From NCBI GenBank assembly GCA_025210375.1, contig JAOASB010000007.1, forward strand, positions 89,095-153,094: 64,000 nucleotides of DNA. The letters are read 5' to 3'. The position numbers were made by a program, and so were the translations under genes. This document shows positions 52,084 to 60,108 of the stretch, one piece after another. The stretch comes from Maledivibacter sp. (GTDB taxonomy: Bacteria; Bacillota; Clostridia; Peptostreptococcales; Caminicellaceae). The notes beneath the pieces were generated by a model. It saw only the letters and a list, made by a program, of their open reading frames with translations. It was not told where the DNA came from and ran no database searches. Each line of letters opens with the position of its first letter. Positions within the stretch are counted from its first letter, which is position 1.

Positions 52084-53682
52084 ATGATAAGAATTTCACA
52101 AATAAGATTGGACATAAATGACAGTACCGATAAACTACTTAATAAAGCAAGCAAGGTTCTCAATATAAAGCCCAAGGATATTACGGATATGAACATATTT
52201 AAAGAATCAATTGATGCAAGGAGAAAGGGGAGATTGGATTTTGTATATACAATAGATGTATTAGTAGAAAATGAAGAAAAGATATTAAAAAGAGTAAGGG
52301 ATAAAAATGTCACTATTACTCCAGACATGGAATATAAATATCCACAGCCCGGGAAGGTAGTTCTTGATAAAAGACCAATAGTTATAGGTATGGGACCCTC
52401 AGGATTATTTTGCGGACTTATCCTTGCACAAATGGGATATAAGCCTTTGATTCTAGAAAGAGGAGAAGACGTAGATAATAGAAGTAAAACCGTGTCAAAG
52501 TTTTGGAAAACTGGGAATTTGAATGTAGAATCAAATGTTCAATTTGGAGAAGGAGGAGCTGGTACCTTTTCTGATGGAAAGCTTACTACTAGAATAAAGG
52601 ACCCAAGATGTAGAAAAGTTTTAAAAGAACTAGTTAAAGCAGGTTCGCCGGAGGAAATTATGTACTCCTTTAAACCCCATGTTGGTACGGATATACTAAA
52701 GACCGTAGTAAAAAATCTAAGGGAAGAAATAAAAAAGCTTGGAGGAGATGTTGCCTTTAATTCAAAGGTGACTGATTTGATAATAAAGGATGGGAAAATA
52801 ACCGGTGTAGAAATTAATAATAATCAGGTGGTGGATGGAGAAGCTATTGTATTAGCCCTAGGACATAGTGCCAGGGATACATTTGAGATGATCTATGAAA
52901 GGGGAGTAGGAATAATACAAAAGCCCTTTGCCATAGGCGTAAGGATAGAACATCCTCAAGCTATCATTAACAAGGCACAGTATAAGGAATATGCAAATCA
53001 TAAAAGACTAGGTGCAGCAGATTATAGACTTACATATCATGCTTCAAATGGACGATCGGTTTATACATTTTGTATGTGTCCCGGAGGAACTGTTGTTGCG
53101 GCTGCTTCCGAGGAAGGAAGAGTTGTAACAAATGGAATGAGTGAACATGCCAGGGATAAATCAAATGCTAATAGTGCTTTGTTAGTTTCAGTTGTCCAAG
53201 ATGATTTTGAAGGTAATCATCCCTTAGCAGGAATGCATTTTCAGAGAAAATGGGAGGAACAAGCATATATACTTGGTGGCGGAGGATATATGGCACCTGC
53301 CCAATTAGTAGGGGATTTTCTTAAAAATACTTCATCACAACATCTTGGCAGCGTAAAGCCATCCTATAAACCCGGTGTTAAATTAACCAATATAAATAAT
53401 TGTTTACCCCATTATGTCACAGGGGCAATGAGGGAAGCCATAACAAATATGGATAAAAAATTAAAGGGCTTTGGAATGGAAAGTGCTATTATTACCGGTG
53501 TAGAAACTAGAAGTTCTTCTCCAATAAGGATAGTAAGAGACAGTGAAACCCTTCAAAGCATAAATATAAGTGGACTTTATCCTGGAGGAGAAGGAGCTGG
53601 ATATGCGGGTGGAATAGTTTCAGCCGCTGTTGATGGAATAAAGATTGCCGAGAAAATTATATCAAGATACAGTATTAGGTAA
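52084..53682 (+). CDS. FAD-dependent dehydrogenase, COG2509 type
   Basis: 532 residues. An N-terminal ferredoxin-like domain (about 1-85) precedes the FAD-binding part, with PIVIGMGPSGLFCGLILAQ (about 100), NVQFGEGGAGTFSDGKL, and the C-terminal YPGGEGAGYAGGI. The family is conserved in anaerobes and its substrate is unknown. The start follows GGAAGG weakly. It is a single gene ending in a short terminator. Confidence 0.88.
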   Translation: MIRISQIRLDINDSTDKLLNKASKVLNIKPKDITDMNIFKESIDARRKGRLDFVYTIDVLVENEEKILKRVRDKNVTITPDMEYKYPQPGKVVLDKRPIVIGMGPSGLFCGLILAQMGYKPLILERGEDVDNRSKTVSKFWKTGNLNVESNVQFGEGGAGTFSDGKLTTRIKDPRCRKVLKELVKAGSPEEIMYSFKPHVGTDILKTVVKNLREEIKKLGGDVAFNSKVTDLIIKDGKITGVEINNNQVVDGEAIVLALGHSARDTFEMIYERGVGIIQKPFAIGVRIEHPQAIINKAQYKEYANHKRLGAADYRLTYHASNGRSVYTFCMCPGGTVVAAASEEGRVVTNGMSEHARDKSNANSALLVSVVQDDFEGNHPLAGMHFQRKWEEQAYILGGGGYMAPAQLVGDFLKNTSSQHLGSVKPSYKPGVKLTNINNCLPHYVTGAMREAITNMDKKLKGFGMESAIITGVETRSSSPIRIVRDSETLQSINISGLYPGGEGAGYAGGIVSAAVDGIKIAEKIISRYSIR

Positions 53683-53683
53683 T

Positions 53684-53708
53684 GGGGCAGATTAATGCCC
53701 TTTTTTTT
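53684..53708 (+). terminator. Terminator after the flavoprotein gene
   Basis: GGGGCA pairs with TGCCC around GATTAA, then eight Ts. Confidence 0.85.
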
Positions 53709-53734
53709 GTTTTAAAAAAGTACAACCAGGTATA

Positions 53735-53763
53735 TTGACATTATAAAAAACATATATTATAAT
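53735..53763 (+). promoter_or_regulatory. Consensus sigma-A promoter of the selenoprotein operon
   Basis: TTGACA (53735-53740), 17 bases, TATAAT (53758-53763): perfect hexamers and spacing. Confidence 0.9.
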
Positions 53764-53767
53764 AAAG

Positions 53768-53784
53768 ATACCTACCCGGGGTAT
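53768..53784. promoter_or_regulatory. Palindromic operator over the transcription start
   Basis: ATACCTACCCGGGGTAT has 5-base inverted arms ATACC/GGTAT around a G/C-rich centre. It lies 4-20 bases after the -10, where a repressor would block initiation. The ATACC...GGTAT form resembles CsoR/CstR-family operators (copper or persulfide sensing). The repressor gene is not in the window. Confidence 0.55.
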
Positions 53785-53839
53785 TAGGGAGTATCAAAAA
53801 CATTAATTTGGGTAAAATAATATTAGGAGGGATAAACCT

Positions 53840-54139
53840 ATGAATATAAATATTACTGATAAAGCAAAGGAAATGATAAAAAAGACTATAGGAAATCAAA
53901 ATATCACTGATCCCGTGATAAGAATATATATTGCAGGTTTAGGGTGAGGCGGCCCATCATTTGGGATTGCTCTGGATGAGCAAAAAGAAAATGATAGGGT
54001 AACAAATGAAGATGGCATAAGCTACGTTATTGAAGATGATTTAATAAAAAGATATGGTGGATTCAGCGTGGACTATTCAACTAATTGGTTGTCCAAAGGG
54101 TTTAGGATTCAACCAAATCATGGAGGTTCAAGTTGTTAG
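53840..54139 (+). CDS. HesB-like selenoprotein (in-frame TGA = selenocysteine)
   Basis: 99 residues when TGA at 53945-53947 (codon 36) is read as Sec. The frame is open on both sides, giving IYIAGLG-U-GGPSFGIALDEQKEND, which is the HesB/IscA core GxGCGGP...LALDE with Sec for Cys. The C-terminus ends GGSSC. TTAGGAGGG precedes ATG. A SECIS-like hairpin begins 20 bases after TGA. HesB-like selenoproteins are known from anaerobes; an Fe-S or redox role is likely but unproven. A standard gene caller would miss or split this gene. Confidence 0.9.
53967..53983 (+). promoter_or_regulatory. Bacterial SECIS-like hairpin
   Basis: TTGCTC (53967-53972) pairs with GAGCAA (53978-53983) around loop TGGAT, with G at the second and third loop positions. 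It starts 20 bases after the TGA, within the range used by bacterial SelB. Confidence 0.7.
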
Positions 54140-54172
54140 AATAATTATATGAAATAAAAGGAGGAAATGAAG

Positions 54173-54667
54173 GTGGTAAAGGCGAAATCACATATGAAGT
54201 GGTCATGGATTTTCATGGTACTATTTATAGTACTTTCAATAGCAGATATTAGGTTTGGCGTTTTAGGGTTCATTTGTATGACGGTTCCAATGTATCATGC
54301 CATAAAGGGTAGAGGTAAAGTACATTGTTCACATTATTGTCCAAGGGGATCATTACTAGGCAATTTTCTCAAAAATATTAGTTTGCAAAATAATTTACCT
54401 AAGAAGCTAAGGGGAAAGTCTGTTAAGAATGTATTACTTGTATTGATGATGACCATGTTTTCTATATCATTGATCCATGCAGGCCCAAATTTTAGTAAGG
54501 TGGCATTTGCAGTTTTTAGATTGATGATGGCATCATTAGCTTTAGGGATTGTTATGGGAGTTATATTTAAACCTAGGTCTTGGTGTCAAGTATGTCCAAT
54601 GGGATATGCAACTGGATTAATTAGGAATGCAAAGAATAAAAAAGAGAATAATAAGAAAGTAGCATAA
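54173..54667 (+). CDS. Membrane protein with two 4Fe-4S-type Cys motifs (NapH/YccM-like)
   Basis: About 164 residues with three or four membrane helices. Two cysteine motifs, CSHYCPRGSL (about 54-63) and WCQVCPMGY (about 139-147), match the CxxxCP(R/M)G clusters of NapH/YccM-type electron-transfer proteins, though each is short of a full four-Cys set. GGAGG lies eight bases before GTG 54173; ATG 54167 is too close. It lies between the selenoprotein and glutaredoxin genes in one operon and probably moves electrons across or along the membrane. Confidence 0.8.
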   Translation: MVKAKSHMKWSWIFMVLFIVLSIADIRFGVLGFICMTVPMYHAIKGRGKVHCSHYCPRGSLLGNFLKNISLQNNLPKKLRGKSVKNVLLVLMMTMFSISLIHAGPNFSKVAFAVFRLMMASLALGIVMGVIFKPRSWCQVCPMGYATGLIRNAKNKKENNKKVA

Positions 54668-54690
54668 TATTATAATTGGAGGGATTCAAT

Positions 54691-54921
54691 ATGAACAAAA
54701 AAATAACTATTTATACAAGTGATACTTGTAGTTACTGCCATATGGCAAAGGATTATTTCAATTCAAAGGGTGTGGATTTTGAAGAAAAAAATATTTCTAA
54801 GGATATGGATGCAAGGAAGGAATTAATGAAACAAGGTTTTATGGGAGTACCGATTATCAATGTTAATGGTGAAGTGATTCAGGGCTTTGATAAAGAAAGA
54901 CTAGAAGAATTATTAAAGTAG
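54691..54921 (+). CDS. Glutaredoxin-like protein (NrdH/GrxC type)
   Basis: 76 residues. The thioredoxin fold opens KKITIYTSDTCSYCHMAK with redox pair C-S-Y-C, followed by GVPIINVNGEVIQGFDKERL with the cis-Pro and GFD motif. TTGGAGGG precedes ATG 54691; the TTG at 54676 lies inside that site. It is the last gene of the selenoprotein operon and a terminator follows. It could reduce the Sec or Cys of its neighbours. Confidence 0.88.
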   Translation: MNKKITIYTSDTCSYCHMAKDYFNSKGVDFEEKNISKDMDARKELMKQGFMGVPIINVNGEVIQGFDKERLEELLK

Positions 54922-54945
54922 AAAAATAAATATTTAGGCATAAAA

Positions 54946-54980
54946 GATCCAGTGAAGAATTATTCGCTGGATTTTTATTT
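54946..54980 (+). terminator. Terminator of the selenoprotein operon
   Basis: ATCCAG..GAA pairs with TTC..CTGGAT, then TTTTTATTTT. Confidence 0.85.
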
Positions 54981-54988
54981 TATTGAAG

Positions 54989-55034
54989 ATAATTATGCAA
55001 TTGTGCCAAATAAGAGTTATGCAATTTCCTTAAT
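54989..55034. repeat. Family-A left end, inverted
   Basis: TAATTATGCAATTGTGCC and AAGAGTTATGCAATTTCC together are the reverse complement of the family-A left end with both sub-repeats. Confidence 0.75.
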
Positions 55035-55095
55035 TAAAACAAAAAAATTATATAACCTAATTTAATTAAAATATAAGGACTAGATAAAAATTTAA

Positions 55096-55199
55096 TATAG
55101 AGATTCCAGTCAAAACTTTAATTTATACACATCAAAACTCCCTAAAAACATGGGATATTTAGATATGTATAAATTAAGATTTATTCTAAACTTTCTATA
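55096..55199. repeat. Family-B inverted-repeat element, 104 bp
   Basis: It begins TATAGAGATTCCAGTCAAAA and ends ACTTTCTATA. Length and arms equal those of 22106-22209. The outer 33 bases are also related to the 48-bp family-C element. Confidence 0.8.
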
Positions 55200-55208
55200 T
55201 CAGGAAAG

Positions 55209-55236
55209 TTGACATAAAAAATTCATTTTATACAAT
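55209..55236 (+). promoter_or_regulatory. Sigma-A promoter of the YfcC gene
   Basis: TTGACA (55209-55214), 16 bases, TACAAT (55231-55236), ten bases after a family-B element. About 210 bases of leader follow, including an AGGGAGGTG site near 55324 with no usual start codon. Confidence 0.6.
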
Positions 55237-55449
55237 TTTTAAAAAATTCTAAATATTTCAAAGGGGTTTTAAAATATTAATAGAATAAGTAAATATACAT
55301 CATGATCTAGAAAATTCAGGTTAGGGAGGTGTTTATATTATATACAAATCATCCAGAGGAGAGGAGGAAAAAGAACAGAATAAACGCTAAATACACGATA
55401 TTACCCTAATGTTCCAAAAGACAAATATTAAAAATAAGGAGGAGCTAGT

Positions 55450-56871
55450 GTGACGACGAACAGTAAAGAAGTAAATGAAAAAAAGAAATTTAAGGTACCA
55501 CATACCTATGTAATTCTATTTAGTGTAATTTTGATAATGGCAATTTTAACATATATAATTCCAGCAGGTGAGTACGATAGAGTTAAGGACGAATTAACAA
55601 ATAAAACCGTTGTAGTTCCAACATCATTTCACTCTGTTGAACAAAATCCAATAAAGTTCTTTGATCTGTTTCAATCTGTTCCAAAGGGCATGAAGGATGC
55701 TGCCAGCATAATTTTCTTTATTTTCATAGTTGGTGGGGCATTTCAGATGATAACTGCAACTGGAGCAATTGAAGCAGGTATCGGAAAAATGGCAAAGGTA
55801 TTAGAGGGAGCAGAAAAGCTGCTTATTCCTGTGTTTATGGTTATATTTTCCTTAGGTGGAGCTACATTTGGTATGGCTGAAGAGATAATAATTTTTATAC
55901 CCATAGGAATAGCATTGGCTAGAGCCTTAGGATTCGATGCTATAACTGGAACAGCTATGATTATGTTAGGAGCTGCATGTGGATTTACAGCTGGTTTTAT
56001 GAACCCCTTCACCGTTGGAGTGGCACAAAAAATAGCTGAATTACCATTATTCTCGGGATTAGGAGTTAGAATTATATTTCTAGTAATCTTCTTAGTTATT
56101 ACTACAATATATTTAATGAGATATGCAGATAAGGTCAGAAAAAATCCATCCATAAGCTTTGTGAGTGATCTTGAAATAGAAGAAAAGGATAGGATTATTG
56201 ACTTGTCTAATATACCAGAATTAAAGCCTCAACATCATTTAGTCCTCGCCACAGTAGTTATAGGATTTGGATTCATTATATGGGGAGTATTTAAAAATGG
56301 ATGGTATATCACAGAAATCGGTTCAGCGTTTTTGGCCATGGGTCTAATCGGAGGATTCTTAGGAAAGCTGGGGCCTAGTAGATTGGCTGAAGAATTTGTA
56401 ATTGGTGCAAAATCAATTGTTTTTGGAGCTTTAGTAGTAGGTGTGGCTAGGGGTATACTAGTAGTAATGCAGGATGGAATGATATTAGATTCAATAGTAC
56501 ATGGTTTAGCAGCTGCAATACAGATTCTTCCAAAGAGTATATCTGCTATAGGTATGTATATTACACAGGTAATAATCAATTTCTTTATTCCATCAGGCTC
56601 CGGTCAAGCCGCAGCCACGATGCCTATTATGAAACCGCTTGCTGATATTGTTGGAATAACTAGACAAACTGCAGTGGTTGCTTATCAGTTAGGTGATGGT
56701 TTTACAAATTCAATAATTCCAACTTCAGCATCTTTGATGGGGGTATTATCAGTGGCCAAGATACCCTATGAAAAATGGTTTAAATTCCTATGGCCTTTGA
56801 TGTTAATATGGTTAGGAACAGGGGCAGTATTGATAGTTATAGTAAATGCAATGAATTTTGGACCATTCTAA
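55450..56871 (+). CDS. YfcC/DcuC family transporter
   Basis: 473 residues and about twelve membrane helices. KFKVPHTYVILFSVILIMAI, shown by its PHTYV start, TYIIPAGEYDR, FFIFIVGGAFQMI, GMAEEIIIFIPIGIAL, NPFTVGVAQKIAELPLFSG and FFIPSGSGQAAATMPIM are typical of YfcC proteins. The substrate is probably an amino acid, dicarboxylate or small peptide. The start is GTG with AAGGAGGAG. An M20 hydrolase follows 300 bases later in the same direction. Confidence 0.88.
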   Translation: MTTNSKEVNEKKKFKVPHTYVILFSVILIMAILTYIIPAGEYDRVKDELTNKTVVVPTSFHSVEQNPIKFFDLFQSVPKGMKDAASIIFFIFIVGGAFQMITATGAIEAGIGKMAKVLEGAEKLLIPVFMVIFSLGGATFGMAEEIIIFIPIGIALARALGFDAITGTAMIMLGAACGFTAGFMNPFTVGVAQKIAELPLFSGLGVRIIFLVIFLVITTIYLMRYADKVRKNPSISFVSDLEIEEKDRIIDLSNIPELKPQHHLVLATVVIGFGFIIWGVFKNGWYITEIGSAFLAMGLIGGFLGKLGPSRLAEEFVIGAKSIVFGALVVGVARGILVVMQDGMILDSIVHGLAAAIQILPKSISAIGMYITQVIINFFIPSGSGQAAATMPIMKPLADIVGITRQTAVVAYQLGDGFTNSIIPTSASLMGVLSVAKIPYEKWFKFLWPLMLIWLGTGAVLIVIVNAMNFGPF

Positions 56872-57171
56872 AATGATAGTTTAATAAATATATATTTATC
56901 CTAGGCAGAAGGCTCATTGCTTTATCATATGATTCTCACTGTATAACTTAAAGAGTATTAATGGAAAAGTCCATATAGAAATCCCAATAAATCTTTTACA
57001 TTTCGATTTCTTGAAAGGCATTGAAGCTTTGGCTGTTTGAAAAATCAATTTAAGGGAACATGTGATATTGGCATAAAAAATGATAAAATAGATGTAGAAA
57101 ATGATAAAATTAGAAATAGCTGATTAGGTGGAGGGATTAGAGAAATCAGTTGAATAAAGGAGGAGAGCTTT
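56872..57171 (+). other. Gap between the YfcC and M20 genes
   Basis: No terminator and no clear promoter. AAAATGATAAAATTAG-like sequence is directly repeated near 57077 and 57098. A weak family-B-like stretch (CATATAGAAATCCCAATAAA) lies near 56971. The genes may be co-transcribed. Confidence 0.35.
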
Positions 57172-58335
57172 ATGATTAAGGAAGTAACAAACCTAACACA
57201 GGATTTAAGGCAAGAGTTAATAGAAATCAGTGAATACATATTTGAAAATCCTGAGTTAGGAAACGAGGAATTTAAGGCGTGTAAGGCCCATGTAGATATC
57301 CTAAAAAAACATGGATTTGAAGTAGAAGAAGAGTATTTAGGTATAAAAACCGCCTTCAAGGCTGTTTTTGATAGCGGAAAAAAGGGACCCACTATAAGTT
57401 ATTTATCTGAATATGATGCATTACCAGGAATAGGCCATGGATGTGGACATAATCTACTTGGGACAACCAATACCGGTGCAGGTATAGTACTAAGTAAGCT
57501 TATAAAGGATCTAAAGGGAAAAGTAATAGTTTTTGGAACCCCAGCTGAAGAAACTAATGGAGCTAAGGTTGATATGACCCTTAAGGGAGCCTTTGATGAT
57601 ATTGATATTGCTATGGAGGTTCATCCTGGAAGCAAGCATTACAAAAGTGGAGCTTCACTGGCCATGGAGGCAATACAATTTACATTTAAAGGAAAGCCAG
57701 CCCATGCTGCGGCATCTCCTGAAAAGGGAATTAACGCCCTAGATGCTGCAATAAATACCTTTGTGAATATCAATGCCCTAAGACAGCACATACAATCAAC
57801 TGCAAGGATACATGGTATAATTAAAGAGGGAGGAAAAGCTGCGAATATAGTACCAGATTTAGCTGTAGCTCAGTTTTATGTTAGGGCAACGACTAAAACA
57901 TATTTAAATGAATTGGTGGATAAGGTGAAAAATTGTGCTAAAGGAGCTGCCCTTGCCACTGGAGCAGAGCTTGAAATAATAAACTATGAATTGTCATATG
58001 ATAACTTAGTTACTAATCAAGCTTTACTGGATACTTATTGTAAAAGAATTTTAGACATGGGTGTAGAAGAAATACATGATTCAAAAAGCAGCTACGGATC
58101 ATTAGATATAGGAAATGTAAGTCACGTTGTCCCAACAATTCATCCTTATTTCGGAATATGTGAGGAAGATATTCCTGCCCATACTGTAGAATTTGCACAG
58201 GCCACAAAAACTAAAATGGCGTATGATTCTATGATCCAAACAATTGGAGCATTGGTTCTTACAGCCATAGATATTTTGCAAAATGATGAGCTTCTAGATA
58301 GGATATGGGAAGAATTTAAGAATACAGATAAATAG
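57172..58335 (+). CDS. M20 family amidohydrolase (AbgB/PM20D2-like)
   Basis: 387 residues. Metal-site parts are YLSEYDALPGIGHGCGHNLLG (CGHN, about residues 97-100), GTPAEETNGAK (catalytic Glu) and the dimerisation domain around FKGKPAHAAASPEKG. The GHGCGHN form places it with AbgB and PM20D2 rather than with the two AbgA-like copies in this window. It cleaves a dipeptide-like or acyl amide bond. AAAGGAGGAGAG precedes ATG. It is linked to a YfcC transporter upstream. Confidence 0.88.
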   Translation: MIKEVTNLTQDLRQELIEISEYIFENPELGNEEFKACKAHVDILKKHGFEVEEEYLGIKTAFKAVFDSGKKGPTISYLSEYDALPGIGHGCGHNLLGTTNTGAGIVLSKLIKDLKGKVIVFGTPAEETNGAKVDMTLKGAFDDIDIAMEVHPGSKHYKSGASLAMEAIQFTFKGKPAHAAASPEKGINALDAAINTFVNINALRQHIQSTARIHGIIKEGGKAANIVPDLAVAQFYVRATTKTYLNELVDKVKNCAKGAALATGAELEIINYELSYDNLVTNQALLDTYCKRILDMGVEEIHDSKSSYGSLDIGNVSHVVPTIHPYFGICEEDIPAHTVEFAQATKTKMAYDSMIQTIGALVLTAIDILQNDELLDRIWEEFKNTDK

Positions 58336-58358
58336 AAAAAATTAGTTTTTAATTTAAA

Positions 58359-58414
58359 AAGGTGACAAGGAGGCATGCACAATCTTCCCAGTGCATATGT
58401 CTCCTTATCACCTT
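58359..58414. terminator. Strong bidirectional terminator
   Basis: AAGGTGA, AAGGAG and GCATG-CAC pair with GTG-CATATG, CTCCTT and TCACCTT in one long stem. The genes converge here. Confidence 0.85.
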
Positions 58415-58455
58415 ATTAAAATCTACTCTTTAAAAAGTCCCACCTACAGGAATTA

Positions 58456-60108
58456 TTAAGCCGTAGCAATATTATTATTTTCAATACTTAATAGCTCCGA
58501 TAATCTTTCACTTTCCGATATAGCTCTACCTAATGTTTTAGAGTATGCTAAACATTTTCCATCGATTATTCTGGTTTCCAATGTACCCTTGGCGTTAGGA
58601 TTACCCCTGAGGTGTGGAGCATCAATTACCCCTCTTTTTATGGCATCTGCCAATGCTACGGCATCAGCCCACGCATCATCACTATAAGGATACAATTCCT
58701 TAATGGTACTTAAAAGAACATTAGCTTCATTTAACAGTTCATTTTTTCTATCAATAACAGACTTATCTTGAGTCATATCTGCCATTCCATGTAAACCTGA
58801 ACGAATAACACCCCTAACAATCTTGCAGCTTTCAATTACATCATCGGGCTTGGCAGCATGATCAGCCTCACAGAAGCCAACAACATGAATTATATGGGGC
58901 TTAACACTCATGGCTAAATATGTTGAAGCAGCTAATTGTCCCTTTGCAATATCTAAATCTGCACTTAGACTAGCTAGACCCGCTCGAACTTGCCTATATG
59001 CCTTGAAGTTGCCATCCTCTAAGGACTCTATAAGTTCAATTTTTGCAAGCATCTTTGCTAAATCCATTTTATGATGCATAGATGGTGGAACGTTGAACAT
59101 ATACTGGGCTATATAATTCTTAACACCCATTTTCTTAGCATTATAAGCGGCTAAATATGCCATTGCTACACCAATTGTATCATGGGCATCTCGAAGGCTC
59201 CAATGATGAGATTCATTGACTTCTACAGGTATATTTCTTTCACCGTGCCACTTCATGAGCTTTTTACCCTCTGAAATTGAATCAATAACTTTTCTAGGGC
59301 CTCTTCCATCCAAAACATTATACCAGCACAATGGAACGGCACACCAAGCATTATTGATCTTATTTTTAAGAAGCTCTGCAAATTTAAATACTTCTGAAGT
59401 TCCACTATAACATCTTAAAAGGGGATAGTTACCTGCTTTAGAGCTTTCATAAAGCTTCTCGAAATGTTCTACCCTTCTGAGGGGAACACCTCCTGCACCA
59501 TCTAGATCATGGTTCATTTTATCCGGTGTGAAAAAGTTTTCCTGGGCATTTTGGTCAGGCCCTATTGAGATTATATCGAGAACTCTAGATTCAGCTATTC
59601 TTCTTACTCCATCAAAGGTTTCTTCTAAAGATGGTAAGCCGAAATGATGCCTTATAACAGGATAGGGGTATTTGCTATTAATTCGATCCATAAGATTCTG
59701 TGAAAAAGATGTTTTGATTTCCTTTAGATTATTACCTTTTATATATTGGATTACATCATCTAAGTCCTCAGTACCATCAAATATCTTAGAGAAAAAGTCG
59801 TATTTTTTAGCCATATTTGCAACGGGTTTTGTACCTCCAAATATCCATGTTATGTTTTGTAAGTTATTTAGTTGTATCTTATATTGAAGTTCATTCAATA
59901 ATGGAACTACTGAAGCTGGAGTTAATCTAAAACCTACAGAAACGACGTCGGGTTTCAAATCAGCTATTGCACTTATCAATCTATCTATGCTTACTGCGGC
60001 TCCTAAAAATTCAGTATTGTGTCCTTGTTCTTCAACCAATCTTAGAAAATTTACAACTCCTCCTACATGAACACAATTACCAATTGCAGCCCCTAAGAAT
60101 TTTTTCAT
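58456..60108 (-). CDS. Cobalamin-binding protein fused to a glutamate-mutase-E-like domain
   Basis: 550 residues. About 1-125 form a B12-binding Rossmann fold: GNCVHVGG with H14 and G17 in the H-x-x-G position, the usual Asp two residues before the His being Cys12, then FLGAAVSIDRLISAI and PDVVSVGFRLTP. About 150-480 resemble the barrel of glutamate mutase E (DIISIGPDQNAQENFF, NESHHWSLRDAHD). No PLP lysine motif is seen, so an aminomutase of the OraE/KamE type is unlikely. The start overlaps the stop of the dehydrogenase gene by one base. Substrate unknown. Confidence 0.75.
   Translation of the reverse strand: MKKFLGAAIGNCVHVGGVVNFLRLVEEQGHNTEFLGAAVSIDRLISAIADLKPDVVSVGFRLTPASVVPLLNELQYKIQLNNLQNITWIFGGTKPVANMAKKYDFFSKIFDGTEDLDDVIQYIKGNNLKEIKTSFSQNLMDRINSKYPYPVIRHHFGLPSLEETFDGVRRIAESRVLDIISIGPDQNAQENFFTPDKMNHDLDGAGGVPLRRVEHFEKLYESSKAGNYPLLRCYSGTSEVFKFAELLKNKINNAWCAVPLCWYNVLDGRGPRKVIDSISEGKKLMKWHGERNIPVEVNESHHWSLRDAHDTIGVAMAYLAAYNAKKMGVKNYIAQYMFNVPPSMHHKMDLAKMLAKIELIESLEDGNFKAYRQVRAGLASLSADLDIAKGQLAASTYLAMSVKPHIIHVVGFCEADHAAKPDDVIESCKIVRGVIRSGLHGMADMTQDKSVIDRKNELLNEANVLLSTIKELYPYSDDAWADAVALADAIKRGVIDAPHLRGNPNAKGTLETRIIDGKCLAYSKTLGRAISESERLSELLSIENNNIATA

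Noticed and set aside
53945..53947. TGA in the HesB-like gene as a sign of a pseudogene
   Set aside because: The frame continues with full HesB conservation, the codon replaces the family Cys, a SECIS-like hairpin follows, and downstream operon spacing is intact.
58456..60108. Ornithine or lysine aminomutase for the B12 protein
   Set aside because: No PLP-binding lysine context is visible and the B12 domain is N-terminal and fused. The barrel resembles glutamate mutase E instead.
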